From Xiphydria camelus (Eukaryota > Arthropoda > Insecta > Hymenoptera > Xiphydriidae), in contig OY783191.1 in the NCBI GenBank assembly GCA_963678675.1, forward strand, positions 16,893,096-16,957,095: a DNA stretch of 64,000 bases. The letters run 5' to 3'. The translations under genes were made by a program, and so were the position numbers. Positions within the stretch are counted from its first letter, which is position 1; each line of letters opens with the position of its first letter. The notes under the pieces are model-generated. The model had not been told where the DNA came from, did no database searches, and saw only the letters and a list, made by a program, of their open reading frames with translations. Shown piece after piece: positions 30,986-41,350 of the stretch.

Positions 30986-31285
30986 AATTGAGGAGCAACT
31001 TATAAAAACGCATTATGTCCTTCCAGAGTATTGATTCCAATAGAGGCAAAAAACTGTTTTCTGCTATACCTCACGGCATAAACAATGCATTTCGTGCAAT
31101 ATTAAAAGGGGTACCTCACGGCATAAACAATTAATGTCGTGCAATATTAAAAGGTGTACCCCTCTTAATATTGCACGAAATTCATTGTTTATGCCGTGAG
31201 GTATAGCAGAAAACAGTTTTTTGCCTCTATTGAAATCAATACTCTGGAAGGACATAATGTGTTTTGATAAGTTGCTCCTCAATTG
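30986..31285. mobile_element. Palindromic MITE next to E2
   Basis: Left ATTGAGGAGCAACTTATAAA, right ending TTGATAAGTTGCTCCTCAAT-type sequence. Arms of about 120 bases include GCAAAAAACTGTTTTCTGCT and CTCACGGCATAAACAAT, the latter duplicated in tandem in the left half. Confidence 0.7.
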
Positions 31286-31734
31286 TTCATGGTCGAATAA
31301 GTTAGGTGTCTTTGCTATTATCCCAATATCGACAAATTGTATTGCTCGATTAGATGTCGATAATTCCAAGGTCTCGAGAGATCTATAATTAATTTTCAAT
31401 TAATAGGTAGCTATAGTGATGGCAGTAGAAGCTAACTGAGCGGCTATTGGGCCGCCTATGCAGCACTTTTAAAATAAGCAGTACCGGTCTCGGAATTTGA
31501 GCGCGAACACCTTGCTTGTACCGATATTTAAGAGAATACCGTAAAAATCACAATGAATATTATAACAATTTTATTTAGACAATTGGCTCTAAAATTTTGC
31601 ATAATCGAAGTGATTTTACAAGTGATTTCTAAATATCTTAGAAAATGCTCTCGAGACTAGGGTGAATAACTTTGGATATCCATTAATCGGCTTTTTGTCG
31701 CCGACGCACAAAGTGGCGATTTCGTGGATAGAAG

Positions 31735-32030
31735 ATTGTAAAACTAATTGTACAGAACAAGATGACGATGTACCTAATCCTGGACCCACAAGGAATACAC
31801 CTAAAATAGACCATCCCGGAAGACAGACGAATTTCGGAAAACATAAACTTATAAATATAGTGACCAGCGGTGGAGGTGTAAAACCTCAAAGACAATACAG
31901 AGTTTATGCAGTTCAAAAAAAAAGAAGTAGAACATGTTTTGTATGTAAATGTTGCAATGTTCCACTACACAAAGGCGACTGTTTTGAACGATCATACATT
32001 AAAAAAATATTAATTAAAAAATATCTATAA
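31735..32030 (+). pseudogene. piggyBac transposase C-terminal fragment
   Basis: Frame ending at TAA before 32031 encodes PGPTRNTPKIDHPGRQTNFG and, at the end, RSRTCFVCKCCNVPLHKGDC with FERSY. This is the cysteine-rich C-terminal domain typical of piggyBac transposases, which contacts the terminal repeats. The catalytic DDD core is absent upstream, and the frame before about 31735 is not recognisable. Confidence 0.7.
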
Positions 32031-32467
32031 CTGAAAACCGTTGAAATAGATAAAATAAATAAAATTTAGTATTAATATCATTAAAATAAAAGATTTTATT
32101 AAATCTAATTATCCTATAATAACAGAAAACGGGCAATTTTATCTGAGCATACGAAAAGCACAGGTACTCCCGCGCGACAGTCTAAGGCCCGGTGCCAACG
32201 AGCGTATTTTGACGTGCGGTAACGCTGCGTAAAAATACGCACGTCTCCCCCGATAGCAAAGTGGCGCCACCGTGACTACACACTACTTTCACGCGGTGCA
32301 TTCGAGTGCATGCACTGGGGTGTCCATCTGGACGTCCAGCGTGAAGCCACACTGCAGTCACGCAGTGTAAGTACGATGGTAAAAGTAGAATTTTGCAAAA
32401 AGGGAGCGATAAAGTAGGATTTCCCGCCTGCCTTATCCGCCTACTAGTGTCGATTTTTTTTTCTCAA

Positions 32468-32548
32468 ACCCGACCCGGCCCGGACTCGAACCTGCGTTCC
32501 TTAGGAGACTGGGAACGCTTCTCGCATTCTACCAATTGCGCCATCGAC
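32468..32548 (-). other. tRNA-like sequence
   Basis: Minus strand shows A-box TGGCGCAATTGG and B-box GGTTCGAGTCC with a CTCCTAA loop as in tRNA-Arg(CCT). The GCGTTCC/GGAACGC stem is too long for a normal anticodon arm and the acceptor does not close. Probably tRNA-derived repeat DNA. A real gene cannot be excluded by eye. Confidence 0.4.
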
Positions 32549-32668
32549 TCTTTGTGGTGAGAGTCGACTAACAATAAGTTATACATATAATATCAGTACC
32601 TGAAAGCAACTACTGTGAGTAGTGAGATAAACCCGAAAGCCGATTTCGAGTTATGTAAAACGTAAGCT

Positions 32669-32770
32669 AAAACCGGCCTTTATACAATGCAACACTGAGA
32701 TATATCGGCAAAAATATTTAAATATTTTTGCCGAGATATCTCAGTGTTGCATTGTGTAAAGGCCGGTTTA
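32669..32770. repeat. Near-perfect 102-base hairpin
   Basis: Two arms of about 48 bases, TAAAACCGGCCTTTATACAA… and its complement, meet at AATATTTAAATATT with almost no loop. It contains GCAACACTGAGATAT. Possibly a miniature fold-back element. Confidence 0.75.
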
Positions 32771-32923
32771 TATATATCTCATTAAATTTTAAAAAATAGT
32801 TTGATACTTTCTTTTCAAAACAGTAGCGATTATGATAATTAATCATTCATTATTTATGGAATAATTCAGTATTATTTGCACTGTTTGAAACATCATATCA
32901 CATTTTGTTATTTTTTAATTTAA

Positions 32924-33081
32924 CACATTCGCTGCCACTTTTAGATTGATTGCATCGCGCTCAGTGCCGGTAACAGACTGAATAATGTAATGTGCCACAA
33001 CAATGTGTCTCCGATCGGAGCCGGCGGCACAGGCGCAAAGTGTCGACTGGCTCCGATCGAAGCCGGTGGCAGCGAACGTGT
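32924..33081. mobile_element. TTAA-flanked MITE, CACRTTCGCTGC family
   Basis: TTAA at 32920-32923 and 33082-33085. Ends CACATTCGCTGCCAC and GTGGCAGCGAACGTG. Length 158. The element at 57368-57602 has the same CAC(A/G)TTCGCTGC ends. Confidence 0.75.
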
Positions 33082-34363
33082 TAAAAGTTTGTGAAGACAA
33101 TGAATTTACCAACATTCATGGTCAGTAAATTTACGAAGTGTGCACGTCGAAAAGGCACCGTGACTGCACTGAGTGTAACCACTGTGTCTTTACGCTGTGA
33201 ACCACTCAGTGTATTCACTGTGTAGCCATGGTGCTTTTAGTGTACGCCACGCGATCATGCCACAGTGAGACCACAGTGGTGCCACTACGTGGAAGCACGG
33301 CGTGCGGCTAGCATGTAAATCTACGCTTTGCTGTCGGGGTCAGATGTACATTGGCTCCAATGGAGCAGTTCACATGGGACGTCGACGTTGTTTCACCGCC
33401 GAGTGGTGCCGCTGCGGCAAAATTCTACCTGCGGTGTCCGCTACACCGCAGGTCCGTTTGGATCATCCGTGCGGCGAAGTAGTACATTAGCGTAAATGGA
33501 GGAGTGCACACGAAGGAGCGGTACCGCAACGTCGACGTTTCATTGCTGCAACGTCGACGTTTTATTGCCGCACCGTCAAAATACGCACCGTGGGCACCGG
33601 GCCTAAACCGAAACAGAGCCAGTAGAAAATGTTCAGTTGAGCACCACTGGCTGCATTGCAAAGACACAGGTATGCATTTGCTCCGTTCCTAACGGACTTG
33701 TGTAGAGCGTGCTTGCGCGCATGCGTCAGCACCTAAGCTGAATGAGGGCGAGTGAGAAAAAAGATCTCGGCTTCTCCTACTTCGTGAAAGCCGAGAGATT
33801 CCTTCAATTTCGTCTTTCGGGACGAACTGTCCCGGCGCGTTACTATGCGTATCAAGTCTTTTCATGATCTGTTTGACAATATCTCTGAAACCAATGGAGA
33901 TACTGTGAAAAATTTATAATAAATTTTTCTGTTCAGCAAAACCATGCTTACGAAAAAGTGATTTGAAAATTTTCACTGTGTCTTAGTTTCATAGAAATTG
34001 TACCAAATCTTTCATAAATCGTTCTATGATTTCATTATTTGCTTTTCTGCTTTCAAACTAGCTGTAGCAACTATTATTTATATCAATCGTTTAAGTATAA
34101 AAATCAGAGAATGCATTTTTATAAAAAGATTTTTACTCCGGAGAGTTTTTGCTTCTTATATTTACTAAGAGAAATGGCAGCTTTTCCTTTGTTCATAATT
34201 TATTAATTATCCACATAATAGTGACTCAAGGAAATTGAAGGAATGTTTAAATCAAATCGAATAATTCACCTAAAAATAGGAGGAAATATCGCACTTTAAT
34301 TGATACTGCTACATATATTTCGAATGTTGAGTCAGCTCTGTAAAGTGGAGAAATGACGGATTC

Positions 34364-34516
34364 CGATACCTTACTTTGAAAACCTCGTAAGTGCAATTTT
34401 TGACAAAAATGCTATTTATAGCTTACTGCGTTAAGGTTTAAAATCTGAACACAGTAAGCTATAAATGGCATTTTTGTCAAAAATTGCACTTACGAGGTTT
34501 TCAAAGTAAGGTATCG
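34364..34516. mobile_element. MITE inserted in left arm of the palindrome
   Basis: Arms of about 56 bases, CGATACCTTACTTTGAAAAC and complement. The right arm of the host palindrome lacks it. Confidence 0.65.
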
Positions 34517-34701
34517 ATATGCAATAGTTGTTACAGATAGTTTGAAAAGTATCAATTAAAAGTATGTAGGTACTCGGGAAGACAGGCCTATTTCGATCTG
34601 TCCGTTAATTAACCTTTCCGAGAAAGGTGCAAGGCTGCGAACCCATTAGCGGCCTAGATTTTCCGAAATATGATATGTTTATGGATTGACCTCTAGATTA
34701 A

Positions 34702-34905
34702 GGGCCGTTTGCACGGTGATAGTTTCTGCGATAGTTGCTGTCATGATAGCCTGTAAATAACCCGAAAGTAACTGTCATGCTGACGCGAGAGTACTGTCGT
34801 GTCAGCATGACAGTTTCTTTCGGGTTATTTACATGGTGATAGTTCATGTGATAATGGCTATCATGACAGCAACTATTGCAGAAACTATCACCGTGCAAAC
34901 GATTC
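34702..34905. mobile_element. MITE in the centre of the palindrome
   Basis: Left GTTTGCACGGTGATAGTTTC (after TTAAGGGCC) and right complement. Additional internal arms TAACCCGAAAG…CTTTCGGGTTA and GTCATGCTGAC. About 200 bases; preceded by TTAA, with the right flank drifted. Confidence 0.65.
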
Positions 34906-35689
34906 TTTAGTGAGGTATTTCGATTGCAATGACACTGAGCGGTAAGAATTCGTCATTTCTCCTCTTTGCAAAGCTGACTCAACATTCGAAATATATTATG
35001 TAGCAGCATCAATTAAAGTGCGATATTTCCTGCTATTTTTAGGTGAATTATTCGATTTGATGTAAACATTCCTTCAATTTCCTTGAGTCACTATTATGTG
35101 GATAATTAATAAATTATCAAGAAAGAAAAAGCTGCCATTTCTCTTAGTAAATATAAGAAGCAAAAACTCTTCGGATTAAAAATCTTTTTATCAAAATGCA
35201 TTCTCTGATTTTTATACTTAAACGATTGATATAAATAATAGCTGCTACAGCTAGTTTGAAAGCATAAAAGCAAATAATGAAATACTAGAACGATTTATGA
35301 AAGACTTGGTACAATTTCTATGAAACTAAGACAGACAGTACACTTTCAAATGACTTTATCGTAGGCCTGGTTTTGCTGAACAGAAGTTTATTATACATTT
35401 TTCAGTATCTCCATTGGTTTCAGAGATATTGTCAAACAGATCATGAAAAGACTTGACACGCATAGTAGCGCGCCGGGACAGTTCGTCCCGAAAGACGAAA
35501 TTGAAGGAATCTCTCGGCTTTCACGAAACAGAAGTCGAGATCTTTTTTCTCACTCGCACTCATTCAGCTTAGGTGCTGACGCATGCGCGCAAGCGCGCTC
35601 TACACAAGTCCGTTAGGAACGGAGCAAACGCATACCTGTGTTTTTGCAATGCAGCCAGTGGTGCTCAACTGAAAATTCTCTCCGAATTA

Positions 35690-36033
35690 TTCCAACATCT
35701 TCTTCCCCTCATAGCGCTTAGGATATTGCATAAAAATGAAAAAGTCATAGAACCTTTTTTACGTATTCTCACCTACTCTATGACTTTTATTTAAACAATT
35801 TTTTAATTTTCTTTAGTCCCCGTGAGATATTTTAAAACAATGGTGTCAGGGGGTGGTTTTTATTGTTTTTCTCGGCTTCCGACCGGTTTTGGATCCTGGA
35901 ATTTTGGGGTAGTATTGTAACACCTTCATGTAACTTCAGTCAAAAACTCAGGGAGAATCAAAATGTAGGTTCAGAGCTATTTTTACTGGACTACGGCGCC
36001 AGGGAGGATCTGCGTCCGAGCGGCGGTCGAACG
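35690..36033. other. No gene; short hairpin and repeat edge
   Basis: Contains the pair AAAAGTCATAGA/TCTATGACTTTT (35737-35790) and then sequence leading into the Transib-like left end. No convincing ORF. Confidence 0.4.
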
Positions 36034-36140
36034 CACAGTGGGACGAAATCCCGAAAAAAGCTGGCCAAAAGTCAAAAAATGAAGATTTTAATTAGGGGTT
36101 TTCAAGTGGTTGGTTAGTGACACAAGAAGTGAGAGGATCT

Positions 36141-36340
36141 NNNNNNNNNNNNNNNNNNNNNNNNNNNNNNNNNNNNNNNNNNNNNNNNNNNNNNNNNNNN
36201 NNNNNNNNNNNNNNNNNNNNNNNNNNNNNNNNNNNNNNNNNNNNNNNNNNNNNNNNNNNNNNNNNNNNNNNNNNNNNNNNNNNNNNNNNNNNNNNNNNNN
36301 NNNNNNNNNNNNNNNNNNNNNNNNNNNNNNNNNNNNNNNN
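36141..36340. other. Assembly gap (200 N)
   Basis: Unresolved bases, probably estimated size. It borders a GA microsatellite on the right. ORFs drawn across it are meaningless. Confidence 0.99.
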
Positions 36341-36401
<61 letters not shown>

Positions 36402-36410
36402 GAGAGAGAG
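36341..36410 (+). repeat. (GA)n microsatellite
   Basis: About 70 bases of GA dinucleotide with one GATG interruption at 36382. It may continue into the gap. Confidence 0.95.
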
Positions 36411-36488
36411 CACAATGCCTTCTACCTGATAGTGTATATGAGTTCAAAAGTGACCTCCGTCGTTGAAAGAGGCGCCGGCTCGAAGTCG

Positions 36489-37721
36489 ATTCACAAGGGA
36501 AGGTAGGGAACCCGAAATTCAGAAAATTCCGCCATTCCGTGTGCAAGTAGAGTAGTTCACGCATAATACAATAGTACTGTGCAACAAGGGCTGAAAGTTG
36601 GCGATTGCCGACGAGTGTGAAATTTGCTGCCCGAGCGAAGCGAGGGCTGCAATCACACTCGTCGGCGCCAACTTTGGTCCGTGTTGCACACGATATTTTT
36701 TATAACAAGTGAATGCAAGTGGTGCTTTTCATGCTAGTTTTCAGGGACGAAAGTGAACGAAAATTCACCCAAGGGACAAAAGTGAAGCAAGTATAAACTG
36801 CGCACACATGCGCGAGCTCAACTTTTCTATCCTAGCGTGCAATTTGCTATTTTCATCCCGTAAAACGCATGAAAAGCACCACTTTCGATGCACGTGTTAT
36901 AAAAAAATACATTTCATTGGTGCGGTATTACGGTTTTAAGGGGTGAAATCATCCCTTGAAAAAAATGCAGATTTTCCTTCTTCACGGAATAACTCCCGAA
37001 CGGTGAAAGATAAGGGAAAAAAGTTGAAATAACTTTTATGGTTTTCCTCAATCTATAAGACTCGTGCGAAAATTTTTTTTTTCCAAATGTACCAATTGTC
37101 GGTACCCATAAAAATAGGTTTTTGGATTTCTTAAGTTTATGTAAAAATACCTCTCAATGTCCTCTTTTTACACATCCTCAGTTTATTATGTATCCTTTTT
37201 TATTAATTTAGAAAACCTTGAACTTTAAGGCCGTTTTGACGTAAACAGTGAAACGGTCTTATGAAACGATATCTACATTTGTATTTATATAGGTACATTT
37301 CATACAGTTTTTAATTATTTTAGCAAAACACGTACTTACAATAATTACATGAAAAATGAAACTTCTTGAAATGAATCAATGGCATGTATTTTTCAAACAA
37401 CACGAATAAGATCGTATGAACCTCAATAATAACGTTGAATGACGCAGGATCTATGGCGACATTGACGCCGATAACGTTTTAACAAACATCCCGGTTTGCG
37501 TATTGCAAACATGTTTGGCTCCCTTATCCCTTATCTTTCACCGTTCGGGAGTTATTCCGCAAAGAAGAAAAATCTGCATTTTTTCAAGGGATGATTTCAC
37601 CCCTTAAAACCGTAATACCGCACCAATGAAATGTATTTTTGTATTACGCTTGAACTACTCTATTTGCACACGGAATGGCGGAATTTTCTGAATTTTCGGT
37701 TCCCTAACTTCCCTTGTCAGT
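36489..37721. mobile_element. E4: ACAAGG-family inverted-repeat element
   Basis: Left ATTCACAAGGGAAGGTAGGG, right ending CCCTAACTTCCCTTGTCAGT. Outer arms of about 75 bases (ATTCAGAAAATTCCGCCATT) are followed inward by a second inverted pair (GTATTACGGTTTTAAGGGGT and TCTTTCACCGTTCGGGAG). No transposase. It carries a stable hairpin at 36586-36700. Confidence 0.7.
36586..36902. repeat. Hairpins inside E4
   Basis: GTGCAACAAGG…GTGTTGCAC with GACGAGTGTG/CACACTCGTC forms a hairpin to 36700. The following AGTGGTGCTTTTCATGC/GCATGAAAAGCACCACT pair (36718-36875) forms another. Possibly further nested MITEs. Confidence 0.6.
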
Positions 37722-38111
37722 CACGTTCTACTTACAAGTGGTCGCAAAGTAAAACTCGATCGATTTCAAATCTACAAAACGGATTCGAGAGTTGAAAGTT
37801 TGTAGATTGTTATGACGAATTATAAAACGCATATGAATAATTAATGTAATATCTACGAACAACTTATTTTTACGAAAAGCAAGGTGAAATTACGATCGAA
37901 AATTTTATTCTCATAGCAAAAAGTTTATAAGTTCCGCATAGTTCCACAACGAGACTTATTGGAGATTGTAGATTGAACTATTATGTAATGGAAACAAAAA
38001 GAAAATACTGCGCGCATCTGCGCACTTGCAATTATTACAAGTTTTTGTAAAAAAACCACATGTTTCTGCATTTGGAATAGTAAAAACGTAAAATATGAAA
38101 CGTAATGCACT
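37722..38111. other. No recognisable gene
   Basis: AT-rich interior of the probable Transib element, with only short shadow ORFs. Confidence 0.4.
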
Positions 38112-38420
38112 TAAACCAAATTCGGTATAGGGGGTTTTTTGGGTCGCTGATCACGAATCTGAAGTCGGATTTCAATAATTCAAGATGGCGGATCCAATGT
38201 GGCGAGCGAGATTTTCAAAAATCGATGGATTCATGTCAAATTTGGTATAAGGGGGTTTTCTGAGTTACTGATTACGAATCTGAAGTCGGATTTCAAAAAT
38301 TCAAGATGGTAGATCCAATATGGCGGGCGAGATTTTAGAAAATCGACGGATTCATGCCAAATTTGGTATAGGGTTTTTTTGGTTGCTGATTACGAATATG
38401 AAGTTATATTTGGAAAAATT
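38112..38420 (+). repeat. Subterminal tandem repeat, about 118-base period
   Basis: About two and a half units of GGTCGCTGATTACGAATCTG with AAGATGGCGGATCCAATATG and a GGGGGTTTT start. The same motif appears inverted at 41080-41300, placing the pseudogene at 38556-40752 between oppositely oriented arrays. Confidence 0.75.
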
Positions 38421-39075
38421 AAAAATTCCCTTTCCCGCAAAGGTTAATTAACCAACTAATCGGGAATAAGCCGTCTCCCGCAGTACCTACTTCGACCGAT
38501 ACCGCTATCTGTCGATTAATCGATGTAACGCAATCACGAATAATCCATCTACTAAAAAAACGTTGCTATTTATGTAAAACAACTTCAAAAGATTTTAACA
38601 AAATCGATGCGATGCTGGGAAAGGAAGTTACTAAAGATCATTTACAGTTTGGGTTATCAACTTTACATGCATGGATCCGATTCTTTGAATGTTGTTTGCA
38701 TGTAGGGTATAAACTTGAAATTAAGAAGTGGCAAGCGCATGATACAACAGATAAAGAAAACGTAGAAATCCGAAAAGCAACTACTTTTCCAAATGGTTTT
38801 CGGATACAATTGAGTTTGATAGTCGATCGCTAAGCTTCGATTTCGTAGTTCTAATGACGGGGTAAATGTAGATTTGATCAAACGTTTTCATGTTATACTG
38901 CAAGTACTTTCAAGTGGTTATGAAATTGATATAGTTAAATTTCAAGATTATGTCTTACAAACCGCTCACAACTTCGTAGAGCTACATCCGTGGTTCTACA
39001 TGCCAACTTCCGTGCATAAAATTTTAATTCATGGCGCACAAATAATACAGTCTGCCATCTTACCTATAGGACAAA

Positions 39076-39727
39076 TTAATCACATATTTTAGAAACCCCA
39101 CATGTCCACATTTTGGGCATATGGGGTTTTTACCAAAAATCAACTTCTCTCATATAAATACATCTTTTAGAGAGAAACCACATAAGTTCGGTGCTTGCTT
39201 TGCTTACACATCTACACAAATCACATCTTTTCCCAACGAAGTTGCCTATCCAGATGTCAAGGTAACAATTAGTGCCAAAAAAATGATATCCATCAAGAAA
39301 TGTGAACGATTTACTCACGACCAAGAAGAACTGATAAGAAATTTTTATCAAGAAATATTTTCCTGGCCAACAGTGGGTAGAGAAGATGAAGACGTTGTTG
39401 AATATTAAACATTTACTTTATCATGTCATGTAACCATTTAAATAAGCTATTGATAAAATAAAAACGAATTACTAAAAAAGTTCTGGTCAAATAAACGTAC
39501 ATTTTAGAAACCACACATGTCCAGTCACCATTTTATGCTTTTATGTATTGATGCAGCAGAAGCTGTATATTTAAATTTGTATGAAATTTCTAATGTATTC
39601 ACATACCTTCATAAACCCTAAAAGTACATTTCCAGTTGTATGCTGTGATTTTGCATAAAACAGTTTTTTTCGTTTTTCTCAAAACTATCATTTGTGGACA
39701 TGTGGGGTTTCTCAAATACGTGATTTA
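39076..39727. mobile_element. Insertion 1 in the Transib-like gene (AAACCCCACATGTCC ends)
   Basis: Left TTAATCACATATTTTAGAAA and right complement (TTTCTCAAATACGTGATTTAA) are inverted, both continuing into ACCCCACATGTCCACA. An extra inner copy of the end is at 39506. TTAA occurs at both borders, but the host frame gives no clear duplication. It contains a 95-codon frame at 39121-39408. Confidence 0.6.
39121..39408 (+). pseudogene. Unidentified 95-codon frame within insertion 1
   Basis: Starts at an ATG that overlaps the inner end repeat and ends at TAA 39406-39408. The peptide includes REKPHKFGACFAYTSTQITS and FTHDQEELIRNFYQEIF with an acidic tail REDEDVVEY. I do not recognise it. It may be the tail of this element's own transposase or a captured exon. 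The third-position pattern is not testable by eye. Confidence 0.35.
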
Positions 39728-39769
39728 AATGTCCGAAGACGCGCAAGAATCTAGTAATAAGTATATTAA

Positions 39770-40067
39770 CCCTTTCACTCACGAATTTTTATTTTTACAG
39801 CTATACAATTGATAATGTATATTCCAGCTGTTCGATGCTTTAAGTTTTAATTTTTCTGATAAAAAAAAATTTTTTTTTCATAAATTTAATTTTTTTTGGT
39901 TTATTTATAAATTTAATTTTTAATTTTTATGGCTATATATGTCTTATACGTTCGTTACAATGTCCACGAATGTACTTCTTGTGAACAAACGGTAAAAATT
40001 CTAATTTATGACCTTATATATACATTAATCTACATGTCCACATTTGTGGACACCGTGAGCGAAAGGG
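39770..40067. mobile_element. Insertion 2: TTAA-flanked piggyBac-type MITE
   Basis: TTAA at 39766-39769 and 40068-40071. Ends CCCTTTCACTCACG and CGCTCACGAAAGGG-type complement (GTGAGCGAAAGGG). Length 298. Removing it with one TTAA keeps the frame of the surrounding Transib-like coding sequence (…NKYI / KKYRR…). The ends resemble the 91-166 hairpin. Confidence 0.85.
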
Positions 40068-40247
40068 TTAAAAAGTATAGAAGAGATTTTGCAAGAAAAT
40101 CTTCTCAACAAAAAACTATGGAAGATATTTTTTACGATTGTTGTTAACATCCGACCCATATATTTCTAGTTTGCGCAAATTACCTTGCAAACCATTAACA
40201 TCGTTGCTACCAGAAGCAGTCCGAATATTAAAGGCACCAAGTGTTGG

Positions 40248-40674
40248 ACTAACAAGGAAAGTACTCGAGGTGTACCTCACCGATTTTCTTCATCCTGCGA
40301 TATGTTGTAGTATATCAAAAAACATTAGACACCTATTTTTTGTACGTGCTAATCCGTCATTTAAGGGGTGAAAATCACCCCTAAACTTGACCCCCTAAAA
40401 CCAATTTTCTACAACTTGTGTAACCTCCGAGTGTAAAAGTACTTCACATCGATAATGAATAATATTCAATTTGTTTCATTAAGAAATTGACCGTAGTTTT
40501 TGAGAAATCGTAGAAAATTGGTTTCAGGGGGTCAAGTTTAGAAGTGATTTTCACCCCTTAAATGACCGAATTAGCACGTACAAAAAATACGTGTCTAATG
40601 TTTTTTGATTACTAAACCATATCGCAGAACAAAGAAAATCGGTGAGGTACACCTCGAGTACTTTCCTTGTAAGT
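40248..40674. mobile_element. E5 (insertion 3): ACTNACAAGG-family MITE
   Basis: Ends ACTAACAAGGAAAGTACTCG and CGAGTACTTTCCTTGTAAGT. Arms of about 150 bases include CCTCACCGATTTTCTT and TTAGGGGTGATTTTCACCCC-type sequence. The only member in which both outermost ACTN triplets are intact. It interrupts the 3' part of the Transib-like gene. Confidence 0.75.
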
Positions 40675-41059
40675 GAGAAAACCTGTAGTGACGATACGGC
40701 CGAATCAAGTCATTGCGCAGCTGACTATTCTCCCTCTGATGAAGAGTACTAAACATGTACTTAATTAATTGTTAAAAATCGAAAAAAAAATTTCAAATAT
40801 TAAACTCAATGTACAATACACCAGTACTTTGTGCGACACAATGCTATTAGCCTTCTTTGCCTCAATTTTTCTGCTCTTTCGTTCGACCTATACAGAAAAA
40901 CCAATTTAAAAAATGTATAGTTTTAGAATAATACTAGGTACTATTTTGAATTTTCTGTCCACCCTGTATATTATACTTCAAATTTAAGATGTATAAAATT
41001 AGTTTGCCTTTAAGCATAAACCTTCGTCTAAAATAATTTTTTTTGCGAAATGAAAAACA

Positions 41060-41305
41060 AAAAGTTACCCATGTGTTCCAGACTTTTTGGATCCGCCAAC
41101 AATATGTTTTTCGAAATTTTGACGGGATTCGTAATCAGCGACCCCAAAAACCCCCGAATACTAAATTTCACCCAGATTCGATCAATTTTTGAGGCACCTT
41201 TCCGCCATATTGGATCCGCCATATTGTTTTTCGAAATTTTGACTTTGGATTCGTAATCAGCGACCCCAAAAACCCCCGAGTACTCAATTTCACCTTGATT
41301 ATACA
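41060..41305 (-). repeat. Subterminal repeat, inverted copy
   Basis: Two units of GATTCGTAATCAGCGACCCC with CCGCCATATTGGATCCGCC, the complement of the 38112-38420 array. Confidence 0.7.
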
Positions 41306-41350
41306 CGTTTTCGACTTTTGGCCAGCTTTTCGGGATTTCGTCCCACTGTG

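Larger units (their letters stand above)
32249..33340. mobile_element. CACTG-rich element inside PIF-type MITE
   Basis: Ends CCCCGATAGCAAAG and the complement of CCCCGACAGCAAAG. TC borders both sides, and sister copy 1 gives the empty site (ACGTCTCAGAAG). The outer 120-200 bases on each side are crowded with CACTG/CAGTG and CACCGTG motifs. The interior holds a tRNA-like unit, a perfect-type hairpin and a TTAA MITE. Confidence 0.6.
32186..33603. mobile_element. PIF/Harbinger-type MITE, copy 2, with an insertion
   Basis: TAA at 32183-32185 and 33604-33606. Ends GGCCCGGTGCCAACGAGCGT and the complement ending GGTGCGTATTTTGACGG reversed. It matches copy 1 (29671-29976) on both sides of an inserted block at about 32249-33340. 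A second ACGTCGACGTTT unit near 33530-33560 is a local duplication. Confidence 0.7.
33634..35671. mobile_element. 2-kb palindromic element
   Basis: Arms 33634 to about 34363 and about 34930 to 35671 are inverted copies (CAGTTGAGCACCACTGGC outside; TCGTCCCGAAAGACGAAATT, GTTTCAGAGATATTGTC, AGTCACTATTATGTGGATAA inward). Flanks AAAATGTT and AAAATTCT could be a decayed 8-base duplication, and CAGTTG is compatible with a hAT end. Both points are tentative. Two MITEs sit in the centre. No transposase. Confidence 0.65.
38556..40752 (+). pseudogene. Transib/RAG1-like transposase, broken by three insertions
   Basis: Blocks in order: a zinc pair RCYLCKTTSKDFNKIDAM (38561), LQFGLSTLHAWIRFFECCLH (38645), a SNDG block at about 38845 where the second catalytic Asp is expected, VDLIKRFHVILQVLSSG (38868), WFYMPTSVHKILIHGAQIIQ (38992), then after an insertion SEDAQESSNKY (39732), KKYRRDFARKSSQQKTMEDI (40072), LLLTSDPYISSLRKLP and the end YSPSDEEY at the TAA 40750-40752. 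SEDAQES-NK matches the RAG1 catalytic-Glu region (SEGNESGNK). Transib transposases use a DDE core at RSS-like ends. Besides the insertions there are a deletion near 38850 and a frameshift near 40130. Family call is from motif memory. Confidence 0.65.
36034..41350. mobile_element. Probable Transib (RAG1-related) element with nested insertions
   Basis: CACAGTGGGACGAAATCCCG at 36034 faces its complement ending CACTGTG at 41350, both continuing into AGCTGGCCAAAAGTC. The first seven bases equal the RSS heptamer that Transib and RAG systems recognise. Subterminal GGTCGCTGATTACGAATC repeats lie inside both ends in opposite orientation, and a RAG1-like transposase remnant lies between. Subtracting the later insertions leaves about 2.7 kb, a plausible size. 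No 5-base target duplication is evident (GAACG against GGCAC), and a 200-N gap hides part. Confidence 0.45.

Noticed and set aside
36088..36564. ORFs running through the N gap
   Set aside because: Most of the translated length is N or GA microsatellite.
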